In this document: positions 7,866-16,076 of the stretch, in pieces
Layout: every line of letters starts with the position of its first letter
Position numbering within the stretch: the stretch's first letter is position 1
NCBI RefSeq assembly: GCF_947495845.1
Contig: NZ_CANMAO010000033.1
Location: 1-43,836 of the forward strand
DNA: 43,836 nt
Reading direction: 5' to 3'
Source of the DNA: an uncultured Endozoicomonas sp.
GTDB taxonomy: Bacteria; Pseudomonadota; Gammaproteobacteria; Pseudomonadales; Endozoicomonadaceae
Notes under the pieces: generated by a model
The model's input: the letters and a program-made list of their open reading frames with translations, nothing else
The model's database searches: none
Told to the model about the DNA's origin: nothing
Translations under genes and position numbers: made by a program

Positions 7866-8777
7866 TCAGAAACGGAAACCAACACCGCTGCACTTCTGCT
7901 CAAACATCTTCTTAACGATGTTGGAGATGTGCGCACCGGCTTCAGCAGCAGGTGTTCCGCGACGATGGATATTAGAAACCACGGTACGACCCGCTTCCGG
8001 CATACCCACCTTGCCTTCATAAGTGATGTAGGCACCCATGGACTCACCAGTAGCCAGTCCTGGACGTTCACCCACCAGCATCACAGTGACTTTGCTGCTG
8101 GTCAGTTCAGTCAGGTGGTCCATAGCGCCCACACGACCAAACTTGATGAATACGGTGTCGCCTACACTCAGGCCGTAACCTTCCAGACCCTGTTTCAGAG
8201 CTGGCAGGATGTTCTTCAGGTTGGCGGTAATCGCACTGGAAGACAGGCCATCAGCAATCACGATCTGAACGTCCGCACCTTTGCGGCATTCAGATTGAAT
8301 TTTTGCGGCACCTTCTTCATTGATAGTACGACCCAGGTCAGGACGAGTGACGTACATATCTTTGTCTTCACACTTGGAAGACACGGCAATCAGGCCAGCT
8401 TCAGCAACCAGCGCTTCATCCACTTCGTTGAATACGGAGTCGATTGCAACAGCATGGTCTGCACGGAAACGCAGCATCGTTTCAGTCTTGTAACGAGGAC
8501 CGGCACGACCAATACCCAGACGCGCTGGCGTCTTGGCCTTGAGCTTCATGTACTCAGCCTTGTTCTCCGCATTTTCAATAGCGAAGAAGTCAGACATTTC
8601 GATAGCCGTAATGTCGTACAGTTCGCTGTCGTCTATTTGCGCGGCGCTATTCGCCGAAGCGCTTTCAACCTTACCAGCAACCGCCTGAGCAACCTGTTCA
8701 GCCTTACCGGCGTCAGACAGATCGATTTCCTTCAGGACTTTGCCAATCAGGTCTTTCAAATCATTTTCAGAAATCAT
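7866..8777 (-). CDS. eutC: EutC, ethanolamine ammonia-lyase small subunit
   Basis: EutC is the small subunit of the AdoCbl-dependent ethanolamine ammonia-lyase. It shows the family blocks TPARLGIGRAGPRYKTETML, RFRADHAVAIDSVFNEV, VIADGLSSSAITANL, GERPGLATGESMGAYITY and the terminal CSGVGFRF. The length of 303 residues is normal. Residues 1-20 (ENDLKDLIGKVLKEID) form the amphipathic helix that, in enteric EutC, targets cargo to the compartment. It is 12 bp downstream of eutB. Cobamide-binding residues are shared between EutB and EutC, so this gene ties the locus to the B12 island next door. Confidence 0.96.
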   Translation of the reverse strand: MISENDLKDLIGKVLKEIDLSDAGKAEQVAQAVAGKVESASANSAAQIDDSELYDITAIEMSDFFAIENAENKAEYMKLKAKTPARLGIGRAGPRYKTETMLRFRADHAVAIDSVFNEVDEALVAEAGLIAVSSKCEDKDMYVTRPDLGRTINEEGAAKIQSECRKGADVQIVIADGLSSSAITANLKNILPALKQGLEGYGLSVGDTVFIKFGRVGAMDHLTELTSSKVTVMLVGERPGLATGESMGAYITYEGKVGMPEAGRTVVSNIHRRGTPAAEAGAHISNIVKKMFEQKCSGVGFRF

Positions 8778-8789
8778 GGTGAGCCCTCA

Positions 8790-10154
8790 TTACTTCAGGA
8801 AAATAGAAGCATCGCCTGCCTTGGCAGTCAGACGACCATTTTCCATAATGCCCATACGCTCACACCAGGCTTCGAATTCCGGGATTGGGCGCTTGTTAAA
8901 CAGCTCACGCATGGTGGCTACATCGTGATAACCGCTGGTCTGATACATCAGCATGATGTCGTCACCGGCAGGAATACCCATGAAATAGGTACAGCCAGCT
9001 GCTGTCAGCAGTGTCATCAGAGCTTCGTTATCGTTCTGATCGGTCTTCATATGGTTGGTGTAGCAAACGTCCACGCCCATTGGCAGGCCGTGCATCTTAC
9101 CCATGAAGTGATCTTCCAGACCGGCACGGATTACCTGCTTACCGTCGTACAGATATTCAGGACCGATAAAGCCAACAACAGTGTTCACCAGGAACGGGTT
9201 GTAACGGCGGGCAAAGCCGTAGCAACGGGCTTCCATGGTCACCTGGTCGGCACCGTGGTGTGCATCGGAAGACAGTTCAGAACCCTGACCGGTTTCGAAG
9301 TACATCACGTTAGGACCAGTACAGGTGCCCTGCTTGAGCATCATGTCCTGGGCTTCTGCCAGATTGCCAGCGGTGAAACCAAACGCTTCGTTACCCTTCT
9401 GGGAACCAGCGATGGACTGGAAAATCATATCTGCTGGTGCACCGCGTTCTACGGCTTCCATCTGAGACAGCACGTGAGCCAGCACGCAGTTCTGGGTTGG
9501 GATTTCAAACTTCTGCTTGATCTCCTCGAACTGATGCAGACAGCGATAAATACTGTCTGTGGTGTCGTCTACCGGGTTCAGACCAATGACCGCGTCACCC
9601 ATACCGTAGGAAAGACCTTCCAGGGTAGAGATGCGGATACCATCCACGTTATCGGTGGTGTGGTTAGGCTGCAGACGAGCTGCCAGCGTACCCGGTTGAC
9701 CGATGGTGGTGTTACACGTCGCCAGCACAACAATTTTGCTGGCCGCGTAGATCAGGTCACCGTTGGTCATGATCTTGGCAACCGCCGCGATCATTTCAGA
9801 CGTCAAGCCACGGCTGATACGACGAATCTCGGAACTCTGGGCTTCATAAGACAACAGCCACTCACGCAGCTCGCCTACCGTCCAGTTCTTGATTTCGCTG
9901 TAAATGCGCTCGTTAACATCGTCCTGAATAATTCGGGTAACTTCGTCTTCCTCGTAAGGAACGACCGGGTTATTCCGAAGATCAGACAACAGCATGCGGG
10001 AAAGAACATCTTTCGCCGCGACCATCTCTGTAATTGATTCGGCGGCAATGCCCGCCAGTACGTCGCCAGAACGCTTTTCGTTGGCCTTGGCGAGCACTTC
10101 TTTAATGCTGGAGAAGGTATAAACCTTTCCGAACAGTTTCGTTTTAAGAAGCAT
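8790..10154 (-). CDS. eutB: EutB, ethanolamine ammonia-lyase large subunit
   Basis: EutB is the catalytic TIM-barrel subunit that converts ethanolamine to acetaldehyde and ammonia with adenosylcobalamin. The 454 residues match the family closely: LKTKLFGKVYTFSSIKEVLA at the start, GLNPVDDTTDSIYRCLHQF, PTQNCVLAHVLSQMEAVERG, YFETGQGSELSSDAHHGADQ and CYTNHMKTDQNDNEALMTL. It is the first gene of the - strand operon. The ribosome binding site is weak. An FNR-like dyad lies 112 bp upstream. No eutA reactivating-factor gene is present in the window, although EutBC normally depends on one. Confidence 0.97.
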   Translation of the reverse strand: MLLKTKLFGKVYTFSSIKEVLAKANEKRSGDVLAGIAAESITEMVAAKDVLSRMLLSDLRNNPVVPYEEDEVTRIIQDDVNERIYSEIKNWTVGELREWLLSYEAQSSEIRRISRGLTSEMIAAVAKIMTNGDLIYAASKIVVLATCNTTIGQPGTLAARLQPNHTTDNVDGIRISTLEGLSYGMGDAVIGLNPVDDTTDSIYRCLHQFEEIKQKFEIPTQNCVLAHVLSQMEAVERGAPADMIFQSIAGSQKGNEAFGFTAGNLAEAQDMMLKQGTCTGPNVMYFETGQGSELSSDAHHGADQVTMEARCYGFARRYNPFLVNTVVGFIGPEYLYDGKQVIRAGLEDHFMGKMHGLPMGVDVCYTNHMKTDQNDNEALMTLLTAAGCTYFMGIPAGDDIMLMYQTSGYHDVATMRELFNKRPIPEFEAWCERMGIMENGRLTAKAGDASIFLK

Positions 10155-10266
10155 GAGGAGCCTGCGCCTCGCTCGAATGAAAAAATGTATGAATTTGCGC
10201 GGCTAGACTAACCAAATGAGCACGACATCGGTTTGATATGTGTCAGAGAGCACCATTTAATAAAAA

Positions 10267-10280
10267 TTGACGCAGATCAA
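10267..10280. promoter_or_regulatory. FNR/CRP-like dyad upstream of eutB
   Basis: On the - strand this reads TTGAT-CTGC-GTCAA, one mismatch from TTGAT-N4-ATCAA. It is 112 bp upstream of the eutB start, almost the same distance as the dyad before eutN. Further GATCAAA motifs occur at 10329 and 10389. The regulator is inferred only. Confidence 0.4.
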
Positions 10281-10545
10281 AAAAAACAAACCATGATTAT
10301 CAAATTCATGCAGAGATTGACCAGAAATGATCAAAATCAATTATGTGGAGCGGATTCTGATGGAAAACCCACAAAAAATTATGACCCTGATCAAACTATT
10401 GACCTTTTTAAAAAAATGAAAAATCGTATTCGAATTGAGTTACTACCGGACAAAATCAGGAATTGCACAAACGAATGTATAACTACCTAAATCGAATCGG
10501 AAAAACACACTGTTTATTAGCTTCTTTTTCATTAAAACTTTTGTT

Positions 10546-10740
10546 AACTGAAGGTAAACAGACCGTAAGATACAATACGACTGTTGATGAATAGATCATT
10601 TGGGAATTGGGTTTAAAACCCTGCTGTACCCGCAACTGTGATGGACGAGTTCTGATCAAAAGCCACTGGCAATACTGACATAGTATTCTGGGAAGGCGAT
10701 CAGCAATAAAGACTCCAGAGCCAGGATACCTGCCTTAGTT
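10546..10740 (+). promoter_or_regulatory. cobalamin riboswitch upstream of btuB
   Basis: The B12 box AGCCAGGATACCTGCC lies at 10719-10734. The other conserved blocks are in order: GGGAATTGGGTTTAAAACCC, GTACCCGCAACTGTG and TCTGGGAAGGCGATCAG. AACTGAAGG (10546-10554) pairs with CCTTAGTT (10733-10740) to close P1. It faces btuB and should lower its expression when adenosylcobalamin is abundant. The btuB start is 342 nt further on and a hairpin repeat follows the aptamer after 10 nt, so the usual short expression platform is absent or displaced. Confidence 0.93.
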
Positions 10741-10750
10741 AAGCAACCTA

Positions 10751-10931
10751 TAAGTAGTTAACCAAATGAAATCATAATTTCTGACTGAATGGACAGTCAC
10801 TCTGCTGCGTTACAACTCCAGTCACATAGCTACCACCCACAGGGCGTAAAAGCTATGCTCCCTGCGTTGTGCCTTGCATAGTAACCATCCATTCAGCCAG
10901 AAATATTCGTTTTCAAATGGTCAACTACTTA
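10751..10931. repeat. hairpin repeat element, copy 2 (btuB leader)
   Basis: A 181-bp inverted-repeat element with arms of about 50 bp. Both arms begin TAAGTAGTT when read inward and share TTTCTG(A/G)CTGAATGGA. The core has CATAGCT ... AGCTATG and ends GTGCCTTGC, matching the core order of the 15895 and 34437 elements, while the arms are different. It lies between the B12 riboswitch and btuB. Confidence 0.75.
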
Positions 10932-11081
10932 GAAACAACCTCTGTTGTTTTAACCGGGCGGGTTACCTGGCGGTTGAGAGAATCTTCTGATTTCCTCTCT
11001 AAAGACATTTGTCTTACAACATGATCACTCATCGTTGTAGCTACCCACCCAGTTTCTAATTCGATTTTTTCGAGAGAACTG

Positions 11082-12971
11082 ATGAAATACTTTTCTTTTT
11101 CTCCTGTGCTGACTTCTCTGGCACTGGTGATTTGCAGCACAACGGCTCTGGCTAAAGAACCAAAAGCTTACACAATGGATCGAGTGGTGGTTTCTGCAAC
11201 CCGAACCGCACAGTCTGTTGATGAAACACTGGCGCCGGTTTCTGTGATTACCCGCGAAGATATTGAGCGTAGTCAGGCTTCTTCTGTGCCGGAGTTGTTG
11301 CGGACTGTTCCTGGGGTTCAGTTAACTTCCAATGGTGGACGTGGCGCTTCAGTATCAATGATGATTCGAGGCGCCAGTAGTGAGCAAACTCTAGTTCTAA
11401 TTGATGGGCAAAGAATCAATGGGGCTACGAATGGTACTCCAGAATTGCAATACCTAGACCCAAGTCAAATTGACCGTATTGAAATTGTTCGCGGGCCAGC
11501 TAGCAGTCTATATGGTGCCGATGCCATTGGTGGTGTTGTAAATATTTTCACCAGAAAAGGAGAAGGTAAACCACATATTTCCGTCCGAACCGCTATTGGA
11601 ACTGATAACACTAAAGAACTTGGCTTCAACGCTGGCGGAAAGTCTGGAAACACTCGATTCAATATCGGAGTTAGTACTTCTGAAACTGATGGCTATAACT
11701 TCACGAATGATGATTATTCTAGTGCCAGCCACCCTGCCAGCAAGGACGATGACGGTTATCGCAACACAGCATTTTCAAGCAATGTTTCACACCAGTTTTC
11801 TAATGGCGTTGAAGTCGGCATTAGTCTTTCTCATGTTGAGGGAAGACAGGAATATGATGGAACATACGACGCATATAACAAATTCGAGAATAGTACCATT
11901 AATGTATTTGCACAGAAGGACATCAATGATATTTGGTTCAGCCGAATAGACGCGGGCTATGTTCGAAACAACAGCAATCATTTAGGAGATGACACTCCTT
12001 CAGAGATCGAAACAAAACGCACTTCTTTACTTTGGCAAAATGATATTAGCTGGCAGAACAATCAACTTTTAACGACCGGCGTAGATTATTATCATGATAC
12101 AGTGGGTGGATCAGGCGAATTCATCGATCCACACACTGGAAAGCACGTAGATTCTCGCTACAACTCTGCCTTATTTGTACAAAACCAATCACAGTTTGAA
12201 AACAGTGACCTGCAAATAGCACTACGCCAAGATGAGAATGAAGCCTACGGCTCTAATACAACAGGCAACATCGCTTATGGATATTACTTATTCAGTGATA
12301 TCAGGTTAGTAAGTTCCTACGCGATTGCATTCAGGGCACCAACCTTTAACAATCTTTACTACCCAAAGAACGACTATGGCTACCACGGCAATCCTGATCT
12401 AAAACCAGAACACTCTCAAAATTACGAGTTAGCGCTGAAAGGAAATCAGTCTATTGGTAGATGGGAGATCGCTATTTTCCAAAACAGCATCGAAGATATG
12501 ATAGCGACAGGAGATGATCCAAAAAACCCAAAGCAGACAATGCCCGTAAATGTTGACAAAGCTCGTATACGAGGCTTGGAAGCCAGCATCAATAGCGTTG
12601 TAATGGAATGGAATATTAACTCAACATTAACTCTATTAGACCCACGAAATCGAAAAACTGACACATATCTTGCCCGCCGAGCAAAACAAAACATTACTCT
12701 GAGTGCTGACCGTCAATTTGGAAGTTGGTCTACTGGAGCTACTGTTTATGCTCAGGGAAGGAGTTACAACAAGGATTCCAAGGGGATTAACTCTGAACCC
12801 TTGTCAGGTTTTGCAACCATCGATTTTCGCTTAGCAAAACAACTTAACAAAGAGTTCAAATCTCAACTGATATTATCGAACCTGTTGGACAAAGAATATT
12901 CAACAACAAAAGGCTACAATGCCCCACCACGCGCAGGTATTGTCAGCCTGACCTGGACTCCTGAGTTCTAA
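11082..12971 (+). CDS. btuB: BtuB, TonB-dependent vitamin B12 receptor
   Basis: BtuB is the outer-membrane beta-barrel receptor that imports cobalamins and cobinamide with TonB energy. A Sec signal peptide spans about residues 1-24 (cleavage after STTALA). The TonB box (DRVVVSATR) follows near residue 34. The plug domain carries VPELLRTVPGVQL, MMIRGASSEQTLVLIDGQR and IVRGPASSLYGADAIGGVVN. The C-terminus ends in the aromatic residue expected for barrel assembly (TWTPEF). The length of 629 residues is close to enteric BtuB. The gene is controlled by the riboswitch upstream. Confidence 0.93.
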   Translation: MKYFSFSPVLTSLALVICSTTALAKEPKAYTMDRVVVSATRTAQSVDETLAPVSVITREDIERSQASSVPELLRTVPGVQLTSNGGRGASVSMMIRGASSEQTLVLIDGQRINGATNGTPELQYLDPSQIDRIEIVRGPASSLYGADAIGGVVNIFTRKGEGKPHISVRTAIGTDNTKELGFNAGGKSGNTRFNIGVSTSETDGYNFTNDDYSSASHPASKDDDGYRNTAFSSNVSHQFSNGVEVGISLSHVEGRQEYDGTYDAYNKFENSTINVFAQKDINDIWFSRIDAGYVRNNSNHLGDDTPSEIETKRTSLLWQNDISWQNNQLLTTGVDYYHDTVGGSGEFIDPHTGKHVDSRYNSALFVQNQSQFENSDLQIALRQDENEAYGSNTTGNIAYGYYLFSDIRLVSSYAIAFRAPTFNNLYYPKNDYGYHGNPDLKPEHSQNYELALKGNQSIGRWEIAIFQNSIEDMIATGDDPKNPKQTMPVNVDKARIRGLEASINSVVMEWNINSTLTLLDPRNRKTDTYLARRAKQNITLSADRQFGSWSTGATVYAQGRSYNKDSKGINSEPLSGFATIDFRLAKQLNKEFKSQLILSNLLDKEYSTTKGYNAPPRAGIVSLTWTPEF

Positions 12972-12991
12972 TACATACCTACTAAAAACCA

Positions 12992-13021
12992 ACACTGTGT
13001 GGCAACCAAACCACACGGTGT
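12992..13021 (+). terminator. hairpin between btuB and cobU
   Basis: An 11-bp stem with one G-U pair (ACACTGTGTGG with CCACACGGTGT) closes an 8-base loop 20 bp after the btuB stop. The run after it (ACCCTAACTTTT) is only partly U-rich, so it may be a partial terminator or a transcript-end stabiliser. Confidence 0.5.
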
Positions 13022-13044
13022 ACCCTAACTTTTGGAATACCCCC

Positions 13045-13572
13045 GTGATAGAGCTAATTCTTGGTGGTGCCCGCTCCGGCAAAAGCAAGCTTGCAGAAAA
13101 GAAAGCGGCTGAATCCGGTCTTGAGGTTATCTATATCGCCACAGCCACCGTACACGACGGTGAAATGGCTGATCGTGTAGAGCACCATCGGGCACAACGC
13201 CCTGATCATTGGGCTGTTATCGAAGAACCGCTATTGCTGGCAAAAACCCTGAAAGAACAGGCAAACGACAACCGATGCTTATTGGTGGATTGCCTGACAT
13301 TATGGATGACTAATTTGCTCTGCCATGAAAACCCTGATGTATTTCATGAACAACGAGCAGAGCTTCTGTCATGCCTTAAAGCGCTGAAAGGCCAGGTGAT
13401 TTTCGTATCCAACGAAGTGGGCATGGGTATTGTCCCCATGGGTGAACTGACTCGTAAGTTCTGCGATGAAACCGGCCGACTGCATCAGAATCTGGCTGAG
13501 CAAGCTGATCGTGTTGTGCTCACCGTCGCCGGTTTACCCCACGTATTGAAAGATGAAACAGCCGCTTTATGA
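13045..13572 (+). CDS. cobU: CobU, adenosylcobinamide kinase / guanylyltransferase
   Basis: CobU (CobP) phosphorylates adenosylcobinamide and then adds GMP to give AdoCbi-GDP. The P-loop LGGARSGKS is at the N-terminus. YIATATVHDGEMADRVEHHR contains the His used for GMP transfer. LVDCLTLWMTNLL and VSNEVGMGIVPMGELTRKF are family signatures. I chose the GTG at 13045 (175 residues, like enteric CobU). It has GGA 8 bases upstream, and the earlier GTG at 12997 is buried in the hairpin. Confidence 0.93.
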   Translation: MIELILGGARSGKSKLAEKKAAESGLEVIYIATATVHDGEMADRVEHHRAQRPDHWAVIEEPLLLAKTLKEQANDNRCLLVDCLTLWMTNLLCHENPDVFHEQRAELLSCLKALKGQVIFVSNEVGMGIVPMGELTRKFCDETGRLHQNLAEQADRVVLTVAGLPHVLKDETAAL

Positions 13573-13854
13573 TTCCACCGCAACAAACTGAAGCCGGACT
13601 GCCTCATTCCGCTCTTTCAGTTTTTGCATGATGCGGTCATAGCCTTTAGGGGCATGGGGAATCGTACAATCTGTGCAAATTTTAATGCCGGATTTGAAGG
13701 TATTCTTACCTCCACAGTCGTCCATTAGATAGAGCGGGCAAAAGCACATCAGGCAATTAAAGTGTTCCGGTTTTGGGGCTTTATGACACGGGAAATATTC
13801 ACATTCCGTATTTCTGAAAAACCGGGAACCATTGTTAACAGGATCGCTTTTCAT
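13567..13854 (-). CDS. Cys-rich small protein of cobamide gene clusters (PF04071-like)
   Basis: This 95-residue protein has eight Cys and several His in a pattern I recognise from the cysteine-rich small domain found beside or fused to cobamide genes. C18 and C23-H24 lie in ECEYFPCHK, C34, C37 and C39 in FNCLMCFCPLY, C47 in DCGG, and C60 and C63-H67 in CTDCTIPH. It probably binds zinc or an Fe-S centre. Some archaeal CobD proteins carry a Cys/His-rich C-terminal extension reported to be needed for L-threonine kinase activity; no pduX-type kinase gene is seen here. The gene overlaps the cobU end by 6 bp and is divergent from btuF. Function is not established. Confidence 0.75.
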   Translation of the reverse strand: MKSDPVNNGSRFFRNTECEYFPCHKAPKPEHFNCLMCFCPLYLMDDCGGKNTFKSGIKICTDCTIPHAPKGYDRIMQKLKERNEAVRLQFVAVES

Positions 13855-13881
13855 AGGATCGCTTTCAGCTGGAGTGGCATG

Positions 13882-14928
13882 ATGGAAAAATGCATGGAAA
13901 CAAGAACAGCCAATGTATCAGTTTTACCGGTACGCTCCAATGAATCCCACCTGAGAGATACCGTACTGAAAACCGTACAAACATCCATAAATCGACTGGT
14001 CCGATTCAGCTTATTGTGCCTGACGATCAGTGCCTTTTCCGCTAGCGCCCTGGCATCTATTCAGATCACCGATGACAGCGGCAAAGAAATCACACTGCCC
14101 AATATTGCGCAGAAAATCATCAGCCTTGCACCGCACATTACCGAGCTGCTTTATGAAAGCGGTGCCGGCGACCAGGTGATTGGTGTCGTCAAATACAGCG
14201 ATTACCCTGAAGCCGCAAAAACCAAAACCAATGTGGGCAGTTACAACAACATCAATATTGAAAAGATTATTGCATTGCAGCCCGATCTGATAGTTGCCTA
14301 CAGCGGTGGCAACCCACCCATGCAGCTGAAACAACTGGAAGACTTGGGTATTCCTGTTTATCACTCCAACCCTGAGACCATTCCTGACATTATTCAGAAC
14401 ATCCGCAATCTTGGAAGGATGACGGGTCATAGCAAGGCCGCAAATCAACATGCCGACCAATTACAGCAACATTACCAAACACTGTCGGAAACCTATGCTC
14501 ACCTTGAACCTGTGAGCATCTTTATTCAGATATGGCACGAGCCACTGTTAACCGTCGACAATGGTCATATTATTGGTGAAGTGGTCGAGCTTTGCGGTGG
14601 TAAAAATGTGTTCCCCAGCATGGTGTCCCGCTTTGCTAATGTCTCTCTGGAGTCGGTCATCGCTCAGAACCCACAATCCATTATGCTTCGTGGTGGTCAC
14701 GGAACTGCAAAGCCTGTGGATGTTTCTGCCGCTGGCTGGTCTTCCCTTCAGGCAAGCCAGAATCAACAAATTATTACCATTGATGAAGACCTGCTTTATC
14801 GCGCCTCTGGTCGCCTGATTGCAGGCACCGAAGATCTGTGCAAGAAACTGGACAACGTTCGACATTTTTATGCCGCTAACAAAGTGGATGAATTCTTTGC
14901 CTCAAAACCAACTCCACTAACCCCTTGA
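13882..14928 (+). CDS. btuF: BtuF-like periplasmic corrinoid-binding protein
   Basis: This is a helical-backbone metal-receptor family substrate-binding protein, the periplasmic partner of a B12 ABC importer. The signal peptide is FSLLCLTISAFSASALA, with cleavage before SIQITDD. The mature part has ISLAPHITELLYESGAGDQV, DYPEAAKTKTNVGSYNNINI and QPDLIVAYSGGNP. Context among cobamide genes supports corrinoid rather than haem or siderophore. No btuC or btuD gene is nearby, so the permease must lie elsewhere. I chose the ATG at 13882 because GGAG lies 7 bases upstream. The 30 or more residues before the signal peptide are unusually long, so the start is uncertain. Confidence 0.85.
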   Translation: MEKCMETRTANVSVLPVRSNESHLRDTVLKTVQTSINRLVRFSLLCLTISAFSASALASIQITDDSGKEITLPNIAQKIISLAPHITELLYESGAGDQVIGVVKYSDYPEAAKTKTNVGSYNNINIEKIIALQPDLIVAYSGGNPPMQLKQLEDLGIPVYHSNPETIPDIIQNIRNLGRMTGHSKAANQHADQLQQHYQTLSETYAHLEPVSIFIQIWHEPLLTVDNGHIIGEVVELCGGKNVFPSMVSRFANVSLESVIAQNPQSIMLRGGHGTAKPVDVSAAGWSSLQASQNQQIITIDEDLLYRASGRLIAGTEDLCKKLDNVRHFYAANKVDEFFASKPTPLTP

Positions 14929-14963
14929 GCCCGCCCCTTGATAGCCCCCTTGAGAGTAACCTC

Positions 14964-15938
14964 GTGATAGAACTGGCATTGTCTTCCGCTGTTCAGCTGA
15001 CATTGGCATTATTGATGGATCACTGGCTGGGAGAACCCAACCACTGGCATCCACTGTCCGCTTTTGGTCGTATGGCTCGATGGATAGAAAGAGCAGTTTA
15101 TCCTGATCAACCAGAGCGCTCTCTATCATCATTTTTGTGTGGTTTACTGGCACTGGCTCTGACGGTGATACCAACGACTATTGCAGTTTATTTTCTCATT
15201 CAGATACCGGGTTTCGGCTGGATACTGGAAGTCGTTCTACTGTATCTGGTCATTGGTCGATTCAGTTTGATTCAGCACGCGGGCTATGTTTCCAGTGCCT
15301 TAAAGAGTGATGACCTGACCGAAGCAAGAATAAAAGTAGGCTGGATCGTGAGCCGCCACACCGACCAACTGACACCAGCGGAAATTATCCGCGCCACCAT
15401 TGAATCCGTCTTGGAGAATGGGAACGACGCTGTCTTCGGTGCCATATTCTGGTTTCTTGTGGCAGGCGCTCCGGGTGCCGTGTTGTATCGCATGGCCAAC
15501 ACGCTGGATGCCATGTGGGGCTACAAAAACACCAAATACCTTTACTTTGGTCGCGCAGCTGCCCGACTTGATGATCTTCTCAACCTGATTCCGGGTCAAT
15601 TATGCGCCCTTACCTACGCCCTGTTTGGTCATACCCGACAAGCCATTCGATGCTGGAGCTCTCAGGCTCCTGCCTATAAAAGCTTTAATGGCGGCTCTGT
15701 GATGGCTTCCGGCGCTGCCAGCCTGGGAATAACCCTTGGCGGCAAGGCAACCTACCATGGCCAGGAGGTTTCCGGCGTTCAGCTGGGCTGTGGACAAGAA
15801 CCCGAGTTAAACGACATTAATCGTTCCACAGCACTGGTCACCAAAGGCACCATACTCTGGGCACTTATTACCCTGCTCTCTACTGCCTGCTATTATACCA
15901 ATTCTGCTTTTAAATTATGGGCTGCGCAGCCATTTTGA
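14964..15938 (+). CDS. cbiB: CbiB, adenosylcobinamide-phosphate synthase
   Basis: CbiB is the membrane enzyme that attaches aminopropanol phosphate to cobyric acid. Family motifs are LLMDHWLGEPNHWHPLSAFG at the N-terminus, SRHTDQLTPAEIIRATIESV, ENGNDAVFGAIFWFLVAGAP, YRMANTLDAMWGYK and FGRAAARLDDLLNLIPGQL. There are about four to five hydrophobic segments. I chose the GTG at 14964 (GAGAG 7 bases upstream) over a TTG at 14925. The last 14 codons are encoded by the hairpin element at 15895, so the native C-terminus was replaced. Confidence 0.93.
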   Translation: MIELALSSAVQLTLALLMDHWLGEPNHWHPLSAFGRMARWIERAVYPDQPERSLSSFLCGLLALALTVIPTTIAVYFLIQIPGFGWILEVVLLYLVIGRFSLIQHAGYVSSALKSDDLTEARIKVGWIVSRHTDQLTPAEIIRATIESVLENGNDAVFGAIFWFLVAGAPGAVLYRMANTLDAMWGYKNTKYLYFGRAAARLDDLLNLIPGQLCALTYALFGHTRQAIRCWSSQAPAYKSFNGGSVMASGAASLGITLGGKATYHGQEVSGVQLGCGQEPELNDINRSTALVTKGTILWALITLLSTACYYTNSAFKLWAAQPF

Positions 15939-16055
15939 CCGACTGGATCTGCGTTGAAGTTCCTCGCCATAGCTACGGCTATGACTCGTCTCTTCGCCTT
16001 GCCCAATCGCCCAAAATAACTTGCTCACTCCATAATTTAAAAGCGACATTGGTAT
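15895..16055. repeat. hairpin repeat element, copy 3 (cbiB end)
   Basis: A 161-bp element bounded by ATACCAAT and ATTGGTAT. The imperfect arms are about 50 bp and share GCTTTTAAATTATGG. The core has CATAGCTACGGCTATG and CTTCGCCTTGCC. A second copy of identical length and only a few differences lies at 34437-34597. It overlaps the 3' end of cbiB and fills most of the gap before cobD. Confidence 0.85.
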
Positions 16056-16076
16056 TACATCTAACGGACATAGTTT

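Noticed and set aside
7842-10037. 731-codon open frame on the + strand across eutC and eutB
   Set aside because: It is exactly antisense to two very well conserved genes, has an odd His/Thr/Gln-rich composition, no family motif and no ribosome binding site. It is a shadow of the eutBC codon pattern.
10233-10490. 85-codon frame with a TTG start between eutB and the riboswitch
   Set aside because: It has no ribosome binding site, a Lys/Asp-rich AT-driven composition and overlap with the putative regulatory sites.
12997-13044. Upstream GTG start for cobU
   Set aside because: It lies inside a stable hairpin and would add 16 residues not seen in the family; the GTG at 13045 has a binding site.
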